Under the pieces are notes generated by a model. The model was not told the origin of the DNA, ran no database searches, and saw only the letters and a program-made list of their open reading frames with translations. A program made the position numbers and the translations under genes. From assembly GCA_028274465.1 (NCBI GenBank), contig CM051458.1:39222744-39286743 (forward strand): a stretch of 64,000 nt of DNA, given 5' to 3'. This document shows positions 39,589 through 51,950 of this stretch, piece after piece (position 1 is the stretch's first letter; every line of letters begins with the position of its first letter). The DNA comes from Plantago ovata. Taxonomy: Eukaryota; Streptophyta; Magnoliopsida; Lamiales; Plantaginaceae.

Positions 39589-41589
39589 CTAGGGACGACG
39601 ACCACTGGAACCCGAAGGAGCATGAGAACTGCCTTGCAAACCCGCACTCCCCGCCGTACCAGGGCTCCCCTCCCCGGTCTGAAACACAGCTCCCTCTGCG
39701 AACGGGTCCATGCCAATGGGATGCTTCTCCAGAATCTTCTTCAGCACCAAATTCTGCGTCTCCACCTGACACAAGTAATGATCGATGTAGTTAAGAATAT
39801 GAAAGATAGATGCAAGCAATGTAAATGAGCATACAAGTGGTTATACATCTACATGACATATCAACATAATATTAGCATACAAATGAATATACCTGAGACA
39901 CAAGTGTGTCCTGAATGCTCTTCATCCTAGCATTCTCGGCCCTAAGTGCTGCCATCTCCTCAGCCATTCGAGAATCTGTGCTGGAGGTAGAACCGGATGA
40001 GCGCTGAAATGATTCAGCTGCAAGAGAACGTCCCAAGTTCCCTAAGCCATAGATCGACCACTTAGGGCCAGGAGGGTTCACCTCGAGGAAGGCAGCGTTC
40101 TCTTCCTCCATCGTAAGTATGTCACCCTTCTCTTCCATCTTAACCAAGTAAAAAGCCTCAACCTCCTCCTACAAGCAGTTAAGCAATACATGAGTTGATA
40201 TATTACAATACATATAGAAACTTTTTAAAAGAAATACAGTACAAGTAACTCAAAGTACTCATTTATGTACTTACATTCAGTTTCTTGGCTTTCTTGCATG
40301 TCCACTCGCCGTCTTGAACTTGGCATTTCTCACCATGGTCAAGTACGACAAGCATCCTTGTCCAGTGAGCCTCTGTTCATTTTGCAAAGTAATAAGTGTC
40401 AGTGTTTACAATAAAATTTTAAGAATATTGAAAGTGACTGGAGTAAAGCACAAGTTAACTTACTGCATTGAGGTCACGAGTGGCCTGAGACTGTGTGCCG
40501 AGATGGTGCTTCGAATAGTCCTCGTCTTCACCGGAGCTGCTTCTGTCCGCCCGTGCTCGATTCTTCTTGTTCTGATCTGCTAGGTCCTCGGCATCCTGTG
40601 TCTTCCAGTAAGCCAACCACAGAGGCCACTCGCTTTCGTGGATGAATCTAGGCCTCACTCGAGACTCCTTAAGGTCGTGGACCTTGTCTCGGTAACAACG
40701 AGCACCAACAGTGTTGAAAACAAACCAAAGCTCCTTCAATAGCACGTTTGGCAAGTAGTAGTGTTTCTAACCACCAAAACAACCAATTTAGAACGACGCA
40801 ACAATCAATACAACAAGAACAAGATCAACGTAAGCACAATGGTGACTAACATATCACCCAAATATAGTGGCTAACATACCACTCACATTGCCCTAAAAAA
40901 CAACTAACACATGGTGACTAACATATCACCCAAATATAGTGGCTAACATACCACTCACATTGCCCTAAAAAAACAACTAACACATGGTGACTAACATATC
41001 ACCCAAATATAGTGGCTAACATACCACTCACGTAAATTTAGAATAAAAATAAAACAACGTTTACTAAACATTTAAGATTGTTACAATACCCGCAGCTCAT
41101 CGAAGTAGAAGCCAATGACATGGTCAGGCAGCCTTGACCACTTCTCCCCACCACGGTCCTCAGATGGTGTTGGAGCGATGAACCTGGAGTTGATGATGTC
41201 ACCGATCTTCGAATGGGCAGATGCAGGGTAAAACCTATTATGATTGTTAAATACAAATAAGAATGAATAAGCATAATAAAGTATACGTAATATGTCACAA
41301 GTTAAACAATAAACTAAACAACAGAAAAGTGTACTTACGCAGCTTTCCCGTTAGGGAACAGAACAGGCTTCCCCTTATACATGGCACCCAGGGTCGGCGT
41401 CTCGTATGGACAACCATCAGCAGGTAGGTTCGCAAATGGGTCAAACTTAGCCTTCTTCTTCCTAGTTGACGATGAGGAGCTACTCCCCTCCGATAATCCA
41501 ATGATGGGTGGAACTACACCCTGCTCGTACCCTGGGGCTCCAGGAACTCGTAACTCGGGTGGAATGTAGTTGCACCTAGGTTTCGGCAT
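39589..41589 (-). CDS. Plant Transposase_24 (Ptta/En/Spm, TnpA-type) protein, multi-exon
   Basis: Exons on the minus strand can be placed by GT-AG signals: 41589-41339 (starts at ATG directly after a TGCAG acceptor; MPKPRCNYIPPELRVPG, low-complexity Ser run, then KKKAKFDPF), 41234-41090 (FYPASAHSKIGDIINSRF and KWSRLPDHVIGFYFDELR), 40766-40464 (LKELWFVFNTVGARCYRDK, SEWPLWLAYWKT), about 40373-40275, 40168-39893 (AEEMAALRAENARMKSIQD, a short coiled coil) and 39765-39589 (ends SGSSGRRP-stop). This series matches the general layout of Transposase_24 proteins, the DNA-binding partner encoded by plant CACTA elements, which would bind the subterminal repeats to its left. The exons I followed are open, so the gene may be intact, but exon 40373-40275 has an uncertain frame and the true start could lie further upstream. 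Introns are A/T-rich and one contains a 72-bp tandem repeat. Confidence 0.75.
40840..41035. repeat. 72-bp tandem repeat in a CACTA intron
   Basis: Copies start at 40840, 40912 and 40985 (TGGTGACTAACATATCACCC...), two and two-thirds units of 72-73 bp. Within a unit, GGTGACTAACATATCACC is itself an imperfect inverted repeat (GGTGA...TCACC). It lies in the intron between exons 41234-41090 and 40766-40464. Confidence 0.92.
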
Positions 41590-41718
41590 CTGCAAATAAA
41601 ACAATATCAAGGTTAGTATGATGATATGAAATATGCACGTACAATATAAAGCATTATCAATTAACGTAAATGCACACACAAGGGAATATACATATAAATG
41701 ACATAGCAACATAATTTA

Positions 41719-42273
41719 TTAATTACCAATTAAAGGTTCCTCCAACTCTAACTCTACAAAATGATCCTCGTGCAGGGCAAACTGCCCATCTTTATCCTGT
41801 ATAGGGCGTCGTGCTACATCATCCACTAAATCCGACTGGAACGAGTTGGTTATGGACTCGTCCTTCTCTATATACTCAATCTTGGAACGAGCACGTATGG
41901 GTATCACACCCAACCAATCACCCTTGGCCTTAGACACACCTGGATAGGGAAAGTAGACAGCTTGTGTTGCTTGACTGGCTAACACAAATGGCTCGTACTT
42001 TTTGTACTTCTTCTTCTGGTTGATCTCAACCAAATCATAATCCACATGTTTTCCGTACCATCTGGAAAGGTCGTAACAGTCAACCTCCAAATAGAACTGT
42101 ACGTTGCACAAAGGTACAACCTGGATATTCAATATCATACGAACAATCCGTCTAAGGGTACCAAAGAAATCCTGCCCCTCCCACGCCTATATCTGGCCCC
42201 AAGCATAGAAACGCACTTTGTTGGCAGTTTCTTTGCCAATGACCTGTCCATGCGTGTCAAACCCTAAGTCCAT
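41719..42273 (-). pseudogene. TNP2-type CACTA transposase, C-terminal end (DUF4216-like)
   Basis: An open frame from 42138 to the TAA at 41719-41721 carries YLEVDCYDLSRWYG, KKYKKYEPFVLASQATQAVY and GDWLGVIPIRARSK. The PFVLASQA(T)Q-V-Y motif and its surroundings are typical of the DUF4216 domain at the C-terminus of plant TNP2 transposases. The same frame continues upstream to about 42273 (THGQVIGKETANKVRFYAWGQI) but is crossed by an in-frame TAG near 42190. Here it is either decayed, affected by a base error, or spliced. The catalytic part of the transposase would lie beyond the gap. TNP2 cuts and joins element ends together with the TnpA-type protein. Confidence 0.75.
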
Positions 42274-42346
42274 TTACTACGTACGATGTGAATGTCACGG
42301 CCCCCGCAAAGGACCACGTGCTATAGCTAGTACGTAAGGACATGTG
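42274..42346. other. Short CACTA segment before the gap
   Basis: No recognisable feature; ends at the gap. Confidence 0.5.
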
Positions 42347-42446
42347 NNNNNNNNNNNNNNNNNNNNNNNNNNNNNNNNNNNNNNNNNNNNNNNNNNNNNN
42401 NNNNNNNNNNNNNNNNNNNNNNNNNNNNNNNNNNNNNNNNNNNNNN
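42347..42446. other. Assembly gap, 100 N
   Basis: Placeholder of 100 N inside or beside the CACTA element. Confidence 0.99.
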
Positions 42447-45189
42447 TGAGCAAGTTAAAGAGTCCATTGAAACTAACCTATCTATGTGCTTACTAACTAG
42501 ATGATTCATTCATCCACTTTCTATTGCTTTACGTAGATGAAAGATACAATGTCATGTAAAGAATGAGTTGTATGTATAGAGCAACTACTAGATCACTAGA
42601 TTAGTGAGAATGTTGTTAGAGTGTTCCATTATGATATCCCTTTCCTCAAACATAGCAGAGAACTAACTACAAGTACTAGAGTTATATACACAATCAAATA
42701 AGAAGTTCCCTGCTTCCTTAATGAGCAAGTTATAGAGTCCATTGAAACTAACCTATCTATTGTGCTTACTAACTAGATGATTCATTAATCCACTTTCTAT
42801 TGCTTTACGTAGATGAAAGATACAATGCCTGTAAAGAATGAGTGTATGTATAGAGCAACTACTAGATCACTAGATTAGTGAGAATGTTGTTTAGAGTGTT
42901 CCATTATGATATCCCTTTCCTCAAACATAGAAGAGAACTAACTACAAGTACTATAGCTGAAACTAACCTTTCCATTACCGTTACAAACTAGACTAGTTGT
43001 CTATTGATTCATTCATTCACTTTCTAATTCTTTAGGTAGATGAAAGATACAATCCCATGCAAAGAATGAGTTGTATGTCTTCCCTTTATCTAGAACAACA
43101 ACTAGATCACTAGATTAGGTAGATGCTATATAGAGTGTTCCGTTATGATATCCCTTTCCGCAAACATAGGAGAGAACTAACTACAAGTACTAGAGTTATA
43201 CACAATCAAATAAGAAGTCCCCTTGCTTCCTTAATGAGCAAGTTAAAGAGTCCATTGAAACTAACCTATCTATTGTGCTTACTAACTAGATGATTCATTC
43301 ATCCACTTTCTATTGCTTTACGTAGATGAAAGATACAATGTCATGTAAAGAATGAGTTGTATGTATAGAACAACTACTAGATCACTAGATTAGTTAGATT
43401 GCTATTTAGAGTGTTCCATTATGATATCCCTTTCCTCAAACATAGCAGAGAACTAACTACAAGTACTATAGCTGAAACTAACCTTTCCATTACCGTTACA
43501 AACTCGATTAGTTGTCTATTGATTCATTCATTCACTTTCTATTACTTTAGGTAGATGAAAGATACAATCCCATGCAAAGAATGAGTTGTATGTACTTCCC
43601 TTTATCTAGAACAACAACTAGATCACTAGATTAGTTAGATGCTAAATAGAGTGTTCCGTTATGATATCCCTTTCCGCAAACATAGAAGAGAACTAACGAC
43701 AAGTACTAGAGTTATATACACAATCAAATAAGAAGTTCCCTTGCTTCGTTAATGAGAAAGTTAAAGAGTCCATTGAAACTAACCTATCTATTGTGCTTAC
43801 TAACTAGATGATTCATTCATCCACTTTCTATTGCTTTACGTAGATGAAAGATACAATGCCATGTAAAGAATGAGTTGTATGTATAGAACAACTACTAGAT
43901 CACTAGATTAGTTAGATTGCTATTTAGAGTGTTCCATTATGATATCCCTTTCCTCAAACATAGCAGAGAACTAACTACAAGTACTAGAGTTATATACACA
44001 ATCAATAAGAAGTTCCCTTGCTTCCTTAATGAGCAAGTTATAGAGTCCATTGAAACTAACCTATCTATTGTGCTTACTAACTAGATGATTCATTCATCCA
44101 CTTTCTATGCTTTACGTAGATGAAAGATACAATGCCATGTAAAGAATGAGTTGTATGTATAGAACAACTACTAGATCACTAGATTAGTTAGAATGTTGTT
44201 AGAGTGTTCCATTATGATATCCCTTTCCTCAAACATAGCAGAGAACTAACTACAAGTACTAGAGTTATATACACAATCAAATAAGAAGTTCCCTTGCTTC
44301 CTTAATGAGCAAGTTATAGAGTCCATTGAAACTAACCTATCTATTGTGCTTACTAACTAGATGATTCATTCATCCACTTTCTATGCTTTACGTAGATGAA
44401 AGATACAATGCCATGTAAAGAATGAGTTGTATGTATAGAACAACTTCTCGATCACTAGATTAGTTAGATTGCTATTAGAGTGTTCCATTATGATATCCCT
44501 TTCCTCAAACATAGCAGAGAACTAACTACAAGTACTATAGCTGAAACTAACCTTTCCATTACCGTTACAAACAAGATTAGTTGTCTATTGATTCATTCAT
44601 CCACTTTCTAATGCTTTAGGTAGATGAAAGATACAATCCCATGCAAAGAATGAGTTGTATGTCTTCCCTTTATCTAGAACAACAACTAGATCACTAGATT
44701 AGTTAGATTGCTACATAGAGTGTTCCGTTATGATATCCCTTTCCGCAAACATAGGAGAGAACTAGCTACAAGTACTAGAGTTATATACACAATCAAATAA
44801 GAAGTCCCTTGCTTCTTAATGAGCAAGTTAAAGAGTCCATTGAAACTAACCTATCTATTGTGCTTACTAACTAGATGATTCATTCATCCACTTTCTATTG
44901 CTTTACGTAGACGAAAGATACAATGCCATGTAAAGAATGAGTTGTATGTATAGAACAGCTACTAGATCAACTACTAGATCACTAGATTAGTTAGATTGCT
45001 ATTTAGAGTGTTCCATTATGATATCCCTTTCCTCAAACATAGCAGAGAACTAACTACAAGTACTATAGCTGGAACTAACCTTACCATTACCCTTACAAAC
45101 TAGATTAGTTGTCTATTGATTCATTCATTCACTTTCTATTACTTTAGTTAGATGAAAGATAAATCCCATGCAAAGAATGAGTTGTATGT

Positions 45190-48100
45190 CTTCCCTTTAT
45201 CTAGAACAACAACTAGATCACTTGATTAGTGAGAATGCTATATAGAGTGTTCCGTTATGATATCCCTTTCCTCAAACATAGAAGAGAACTAACTACAAGT
45301 ACTAGAGTTATATACACAATCAAATAAGAAGTCCCCTTGCTTCCTTAATGAGAAAGTTAAAGAGTCCATTGAAACTAACCTATCTATTGTGCTTACTAAC
45401 TAGATGATTCATTCATCCACTTTCTATTGCTTTACGTAGATGAAAGATACAATGCCATGTAAAGAATGAGTTGTATGTATAGAACAACTACTAGATCACT
45501 AGATTAGTTAGATTGCTATTTAGACTGTTCCATTATGATATCCCTTTCCTCAAACATAGAAGAGAACTAACTACAAGTACTATAGTTGAAACTAACCTTT
45601 CCATTACCCTTACAAACTAGATTAGTTGTCTATTGATTCATTCATTCACTTTCTATTACTTTAGTTAGATGAAATATACAATCCCATGCAAAGAATGAGT
45701 TGTATGTCTTCCCTTTATCTAGAACAACAACTGGATCACTAGATTTGTGAGATTGCTATATAGAGTGTTCCGTTATGATATCCCTTTCCGCAAACATAGG
45801 AGAGAACTAACTACAAGTACTATAGTTATATGCACAATCAAATAAGAAGTCCCCTTGCTTCCTTAATGAGCAAGTTAAAGAGTCCATTGAAACTAACCTA
45901 TCTATTGTGCTTACTAACTAGATGATTCATTCATCCACTTTCTATTGCTTTACGTAGATGAAAGATACAATGCCATGTAAAGAATGAGTTGTATGTATAG
46001 AGCAACTACTAGATCACTAGATTAGTGAGAATGTTGTTTAGAGTGTTCCATTATGATATCCCTTTCCTCAAACATAGCAGAGAACTAACTACAAGTACTA
46101 GAGTTATATACACAATCAAATAAGAAGTTCCCTTGCTTCCTTAATGAGCAAGTTATAGAGTCCATTGAAACTAACCTATCTATTGTGCTTACTAACTAGA
46201 TGATTCATTCATCCACTTTCTATTGCTTTACGTAGATGAAAGATACAATGCCATGTAAAGAATGAGTTGTATGTATAGAGCAACTACTAGATCACTAGAT
46301 TAGTGACAATGTTGTTTAGAGTGTTCCATTATGATATGCCTTTCCTCAAACATAGCAGAGAACTAACTACAAGTACTAGAGTTATATACACAATCAAATA
46401 AGAAGTTCCCTTGCTTCCTTAATGAGCAAGTTATAGAGTCCATTAAAACTAACCTATCTATTGTTCTTACTAACTAGATGATTCATTCATCCACTTTCTA
46501 TGCCTTTACGTAGATGAAAGATACAATGCCATGTAAAGAATGAGTTGTATGTATAGAACAACTTCTCGATCACTAGATTAGTTAGATTGCTATTTAGAGT
46601 ATTCCATTATGATATCCCTTTCCTCAAACATAGCAGAGAACTAACTACAAGTACTATAGCTGAAACTAACCTTTCCATTACCGTTACAAACAAGATTAGT
46701 TGTCTATTGATTCATTCATCCACTTTCTAATGCTTTAGGTAGATGAAAGATACAATCCCATGCAAAGAATGAGTTGTATGACTTCCCTTTATCTAGAACA
46801 ACAACTAGATTACTAGATTAGTTAGATTGCTACATAGAGTGTTCCGTTATGATATCCCTTTCCGCAAACATAGAAGAGAACTAACGACAAGTACTAGAGT
46901 TATATACACAATCAAATAAGAAGTTCCCTTGCTTCGTTATGAGCAAGTTATAGAGTCCATTGAAACTAACCTATCTATTGTGCTTACTAACTAGATGATT
47001 CATTCATCCACTTTCTATTGCTTTACGTAGATGAAAGATACAATGCCATGTAAAGAATGAGTTGTATGTATAGAACAACTACTAGATCAACTACAAGATC
47101 ACTAGATTAGTTAGATTGTTGTTTAGAGCGTTCCATTTTGATATCCCTTTCCTCAAACATAGCAGAGAACTAACTATAAGTACTAGAGTTATATACACAA
47201 TCAAATAAGAAGTTCCCTTGCTTCCTTAATGAGCAAGTTATAGAGTCCATTGAAACTAACCTATCTATTGTGCTTACTAACTAGATGATTCATTCATCCA
47301 CTTTCTATTGTTGTACGTAGATGAAAGATACAATGCCATGTATAGAATGAGTTGTATGTATAGAACACCTACTAGATCAACTACTAGATCACTAGATTAG
47401 TTATATTGCTCTATAGAGTGTTCCATTATGATATCCCTTTCCTCAAACATAGCAGAGAATTAACTACAAGTACTAGAGTTATATACACAATCAAATAAGA
47501 AGTTCCCTTGCTTCCTTAATGAGCAAGTTATAGAGTCCATTGAAACTAACCTATCTATTGTTCTTACTAACTAGATGATTCATTCATCCACTTTCTATGC
47601 CTTTACGTAGATGAAAGATACAATGCCATGTAAAGAATGAGTTGTATATATAGAACAACTACTAGATCACTAGATTAGTTAGATTGCTACTTAGAATGTT
47701 CCATTATGATATCCCTTTCCTCAAACATAAAAGAGAACTAACTACAAGTACTATAGCTGAAACTAACCTTTCCATTACCCTTACAAACTAGATTAGTTGT
47801 CTATTGATTCATTCATTCACTTTCTATTACTTTGGATAGATGAAAGATACAATCCCATGCAAAGAATGAATTGTATGTCTTCCCTTTATCTAGAACAACA
47901 ACTAGATCACTAGATTAGTGAGAATGCTATATAGAGTGTTCCATTATGATATCCCTTTCCTTAAACATAGGAGAGAACTAACTACAAGTACTAGAGTTAT
48001 ATACTCAATAAAATAAGAAGTCCCCTTGCTTCTTTAATGAGCAAGTTAAAGAGTCCATTGAAACTAACGTATCTATTGTGCTTACTAACTAGATGATTCA

Positions 48101-51100
48101 TTCATCCACTTTCTATTGTTTTACGTAGACGAATGATACCATGCCATGTAAATAATGAGTTGTATGTATAGAACAACTACTAGATCAATTACTAGATCAC
48201 TAGATTAGTTAGATTGATGTTTAGAGTGTTCCATTATGATATCCCTTTCCTCAAACATAGCAGAGAACTAACTACAAGTACTAGAGTTATATACACAATC
48301 AAATAAGAAGTTCCCTTGCTTCCTTAATGAGCAAGTTATAGTGTCCATTGAAACTAACCTATCTATTGTGCTTACTAACTAGATGATTCATTCATCCACT
48401 TTCTATTGCTTTACGTAGATGAAAGATACAATGCCATGTAAAGAATGAGTTGTATGTATAGAACAACTACAAGATGACTAGATTAGTTAGATTGCTATTT
48501 AGAGTGTTCCATTATGATATCCCTTTCCTCAAACATAGCAGAGAACTAACTACAAGTACTATAGCTGAAACAAACCTTTCCATTACCGTTACAAACTAGA
48601 CTAGTTGTCTATTGATTCATTCATCCACTTTCTAATTCTTTAGGTAGATGAAAGATACAATCCCATGCAAAGAATGAGTTGTATGTCTTCCCTTTATCTA
48701 GAACAACAACTAGATCACTAGATTAGTGAGAATGCTATATAGAGTGTTCCGTTATGATATCCCTTTCCTCAAACATAGAAGAGAACTAACTACAAGTACT
48801 AGAGTTATATACACAATCAAATAAGAAGTCCCCTTGCTTCCTTAATGAGAAAGTTAAAGAGTCCATTGAAACTAACCTATCTATTGTGCTTACTAACTAG
48901 ATGATTCATTCATCCACTTTCTATTGCTTTACGTAGATGAAAGATACAATGCCATGTAAAGAATGAGTTGTATGTATAGAACAACTACTACATCACTAGA
49001 TTAGTTAGATTGCTGTTTAGACTGTTCCATTATGATATCCCTTTCCTCAAACATAGAAGAGAACTAACTACAAGTACTATAGTTGAAACTAACCTTTCCA
49101 TTACCCTTACAAACTAGATTAGTTGTCTATTGATTCATTCATTCACTTTCTATTACTTTAGTTAGATGAAATATACAATCCCATGCAAAGAATGAGTTGT
49201 ATGTCTTCCCTTTATCTAGAACAACAACTGGATCACTAGATTTGTGAGATTGCTATATAGAGTGTTCCGTTATGATATCCCTTTCCGCAAACATAGGAGA
49301 GAACTAACTACAAGTACTACAGTTATATGCACAATCAAATAAGAAGTCCCCTTGCTTCCTTAATGAGCAAGTTAAAGAGTCCATTGAAACTAACCTATCT
49401 ATTGTGCTTACTAACTAGATGATTCATTCATCCACTTTCTATTGCTTTACGTAGATGAAAGATACAATGCCATGTAAAGAATGAGTTGTATGTATAGAGC
49501 AACTACTAGATCACTAGATTAGTGAGAATGTTGTTTAGAGTGTTCCATTATGATATCCCTTTCCTCAAACATAGCAGAGAACTAACTACAAGTACTAGAG
49601 TTATATACACAATCAAATAAGAAGTTCCCTTGCTTCCTTAATGAGCAAGTTATAGAGTCCATTGAAACTAACCTATCTATTGTGCTTACTAACTAGATGA
49701 TTCATTCATCCACTTTCTATTGCTTTACGTAGATGAAAGATACAATGCCATGTAAAGAATGAGTTGTATGTATAGAGCAACTACTAGATCACTAGATTAG
49801 TGAGAATGTTGTTTAGAGTGTTCCATTATGATATGCCTTTCCTCAAACATAGCAGAGAACTAACTACAAGTACTAGAGTTATATACACAATCAAATAAGA
49901 AGTTCCCTTGCTTCCTTAATGAGCAAGTTATAGAGTCCATTGAAACTAACCTATCTATTGTTCTTACTAACTAGATGATTCATTCATCCACTTTCTATGC
50001 CTTTACGTAGATGAAAGATACAATGCCATGTAAAGAATGAGTTGTATGTATAGAACAACTTCTCGATCACTAGATTAGTTAGATTGCTATTTAGAGTATT
50101 CCATTATGATATCCCTTTCCTCAAACATAGCAGAGAACTAACTACAAGTACTATAGCTGAAACTAACCTTTCCATTACCGTTACAAACAAGATTAGTTGT
50201 CTATTGATTCATTCATCCACTTTCTAATGCTTTAGGTAGATGAAAGATACAATCCCATGCAAAGAATGAGTTGTATGACTTCCCTTTATCTAGAACAACA
50301 ACTAGATTACTAGATTAGTTAGATTGCTACATAGAGTGTTCCGTTATGATATCCCTTTCCGCAAACATAGAAGAGAACTAACGACAAGTACTAGAGTTAT
50401 ATACACAATCAAATAAGAAGTTCCCTTGCTTCGTTATGAGCAAGTTATAGAGTCCATTGAAACTAACCTATCTATTGTGCTTACTAACTAGATGATTCAT
50501 TCATCCACTTTCTATTGCTTTACGTAGATGAAAGATACAATGCCATGTAAAGAATGAGTTGTATGTATAGAACAACTACTAGATCAACTACAAGATCACT
50601 AGATTAGTTAGATTGTTGTTTAGAGCGTTCCATTTTGATATCCCTTTCCTCAAACATAGCAGAGAACTAACTATAAGTACTAGAGTTATATACACAATCA
50701 AATAAGAAGTTCCCTTGCTTCCTTAATGAGCAAGTTATAGAGTCCATTGAAACTAACCTATCTATTGTGCTTACTAACTAGATGATTCATTCATCCACTT
50801 TCTATTGTTGTACGTAGATGAAAGATACAATGCCATGTATAGAATGAGTTGTATGTATAGAACACCTACTAGATCAACTACTAGATCACTAGATTAGTTA
50901 TATTGCTCTATAGAGTGTTCCATTATGATATCCCTTTCCTCAAACATAGCAGAGAATTAACTACAAGTACTAGAGTTATATACACAATCAAATAAGAAGT
51001 TCCCTTGCTTCCTTAATGAGCAAGTTATAGAGTCCATTGAAACTAACCTATCTATTGTTCTTACTAACTAGATGATTCATTCATCCACTTTCTATGCCTT

Positions 51101-51950
51101 TACGTAGATGAAAGATACAATGCCATGTAAAGAATGAGTTGTATATATAGAACAACTACTAGATCACTAGATTAGTTAGATTGCTACTTAGAATGTTCCA
51201 TTATGATATCCCTTTCCTCAAACATAAAAGAGAACTAACTACAAGTACTATAGCTGAAACTAACCTTTCCATTACCCTTACAAACTAGATTAGTTGTCTA
51301 TTGATTCATTCATTCACTTTCTATTACTTTGGATAGATGAAAGATACAATCCCATGCAAAGAATGAATTGTATGTCTTCCCTTTATCTAGAACAACAACT
51401 AGATCACTAGATTAGTGAGAATGCTATATAGAGTGTTCCATTATGATATCCCTTTCCTTAAACATAGGAGAGAACTAACTACAAGTACTAGAGTTATATA
51501 CTCAATAAAATAAGAAGTCCCCTTGCTTCTTTAATGAGCAAGTTAAAGAGTCCATTGAAACTAACGTATCTATTGTGCTTACTAACTAGATGATTCATTC
51601 ATCCACTTTCTATTGTTTTACGTAGACGAATGATACCATGCCATGTAAATAATGAGTTGTATGTATAGAACAACTACTAGATCAATTACTAGATCACTAG
51701 ATTAGTTAGATTGATGTTTAGAGTGTTCCATTATGATATCCCTTTCCTCAAACATAGCAGAGAACTAACTACAAGTACTAGAGTTATATACACAATCAAA
51801 TAAGAAGTTCCCTTGCTTCCTTAATGAGCAAGTTATAGAGTGCATTGAAACTAACCTATCTATTGTGCTTACTAACTAGATGATTCATTCATCCACTTTC
51901 TATTGCTTTACGTAGATGAAAGATACGATGCCATGTAAAGAATGAGTTGT
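45190..51950. repeat. Tandem duplication of a 3.49-kb satellite block
   Basis: Blocks about 45190-48460 and 48680-51950 share private variants at a constant offset of 3487-3496 bp. Examples are TAGACTGTTCC at about 45530 and 49020, TTTGTGAGATTGC at about 45744 and 49231, and AACGTATCTATTGTG at about 48067 and 51563. Copies at this offset agree better than adjacent units do. Confidence 0.85.

Larger units (their letters stand above)
39025..42346 (-). mobile_element. CACTA (En/Spm) DNA transposon, 3' part, truncated by gap
   Basis: Terminus CACCACAAGAACTGC at 39025 is close to the plant CACTA consensus CACTACAAGAA. It is followed by about 330 bp of palindrome-rich subterminal repeats. Two gene regions on the minus strand follow the usual order: a TNP2-type transposase end (42273 to 41719), then a Transposase_24 gene (41589 to 39589). 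The element is inserted in satellite; the 3-bp target duplication would be TAA (39022-39024), but the other terminus is in or beyond the gap. Confidence 0.9.

Noticed and set aside
40314-40583. Plus-strand frame opposite the Transposase_24 exons
   Set aside because: Overlaps well-supported exons on the minus strand and has no features of its own.
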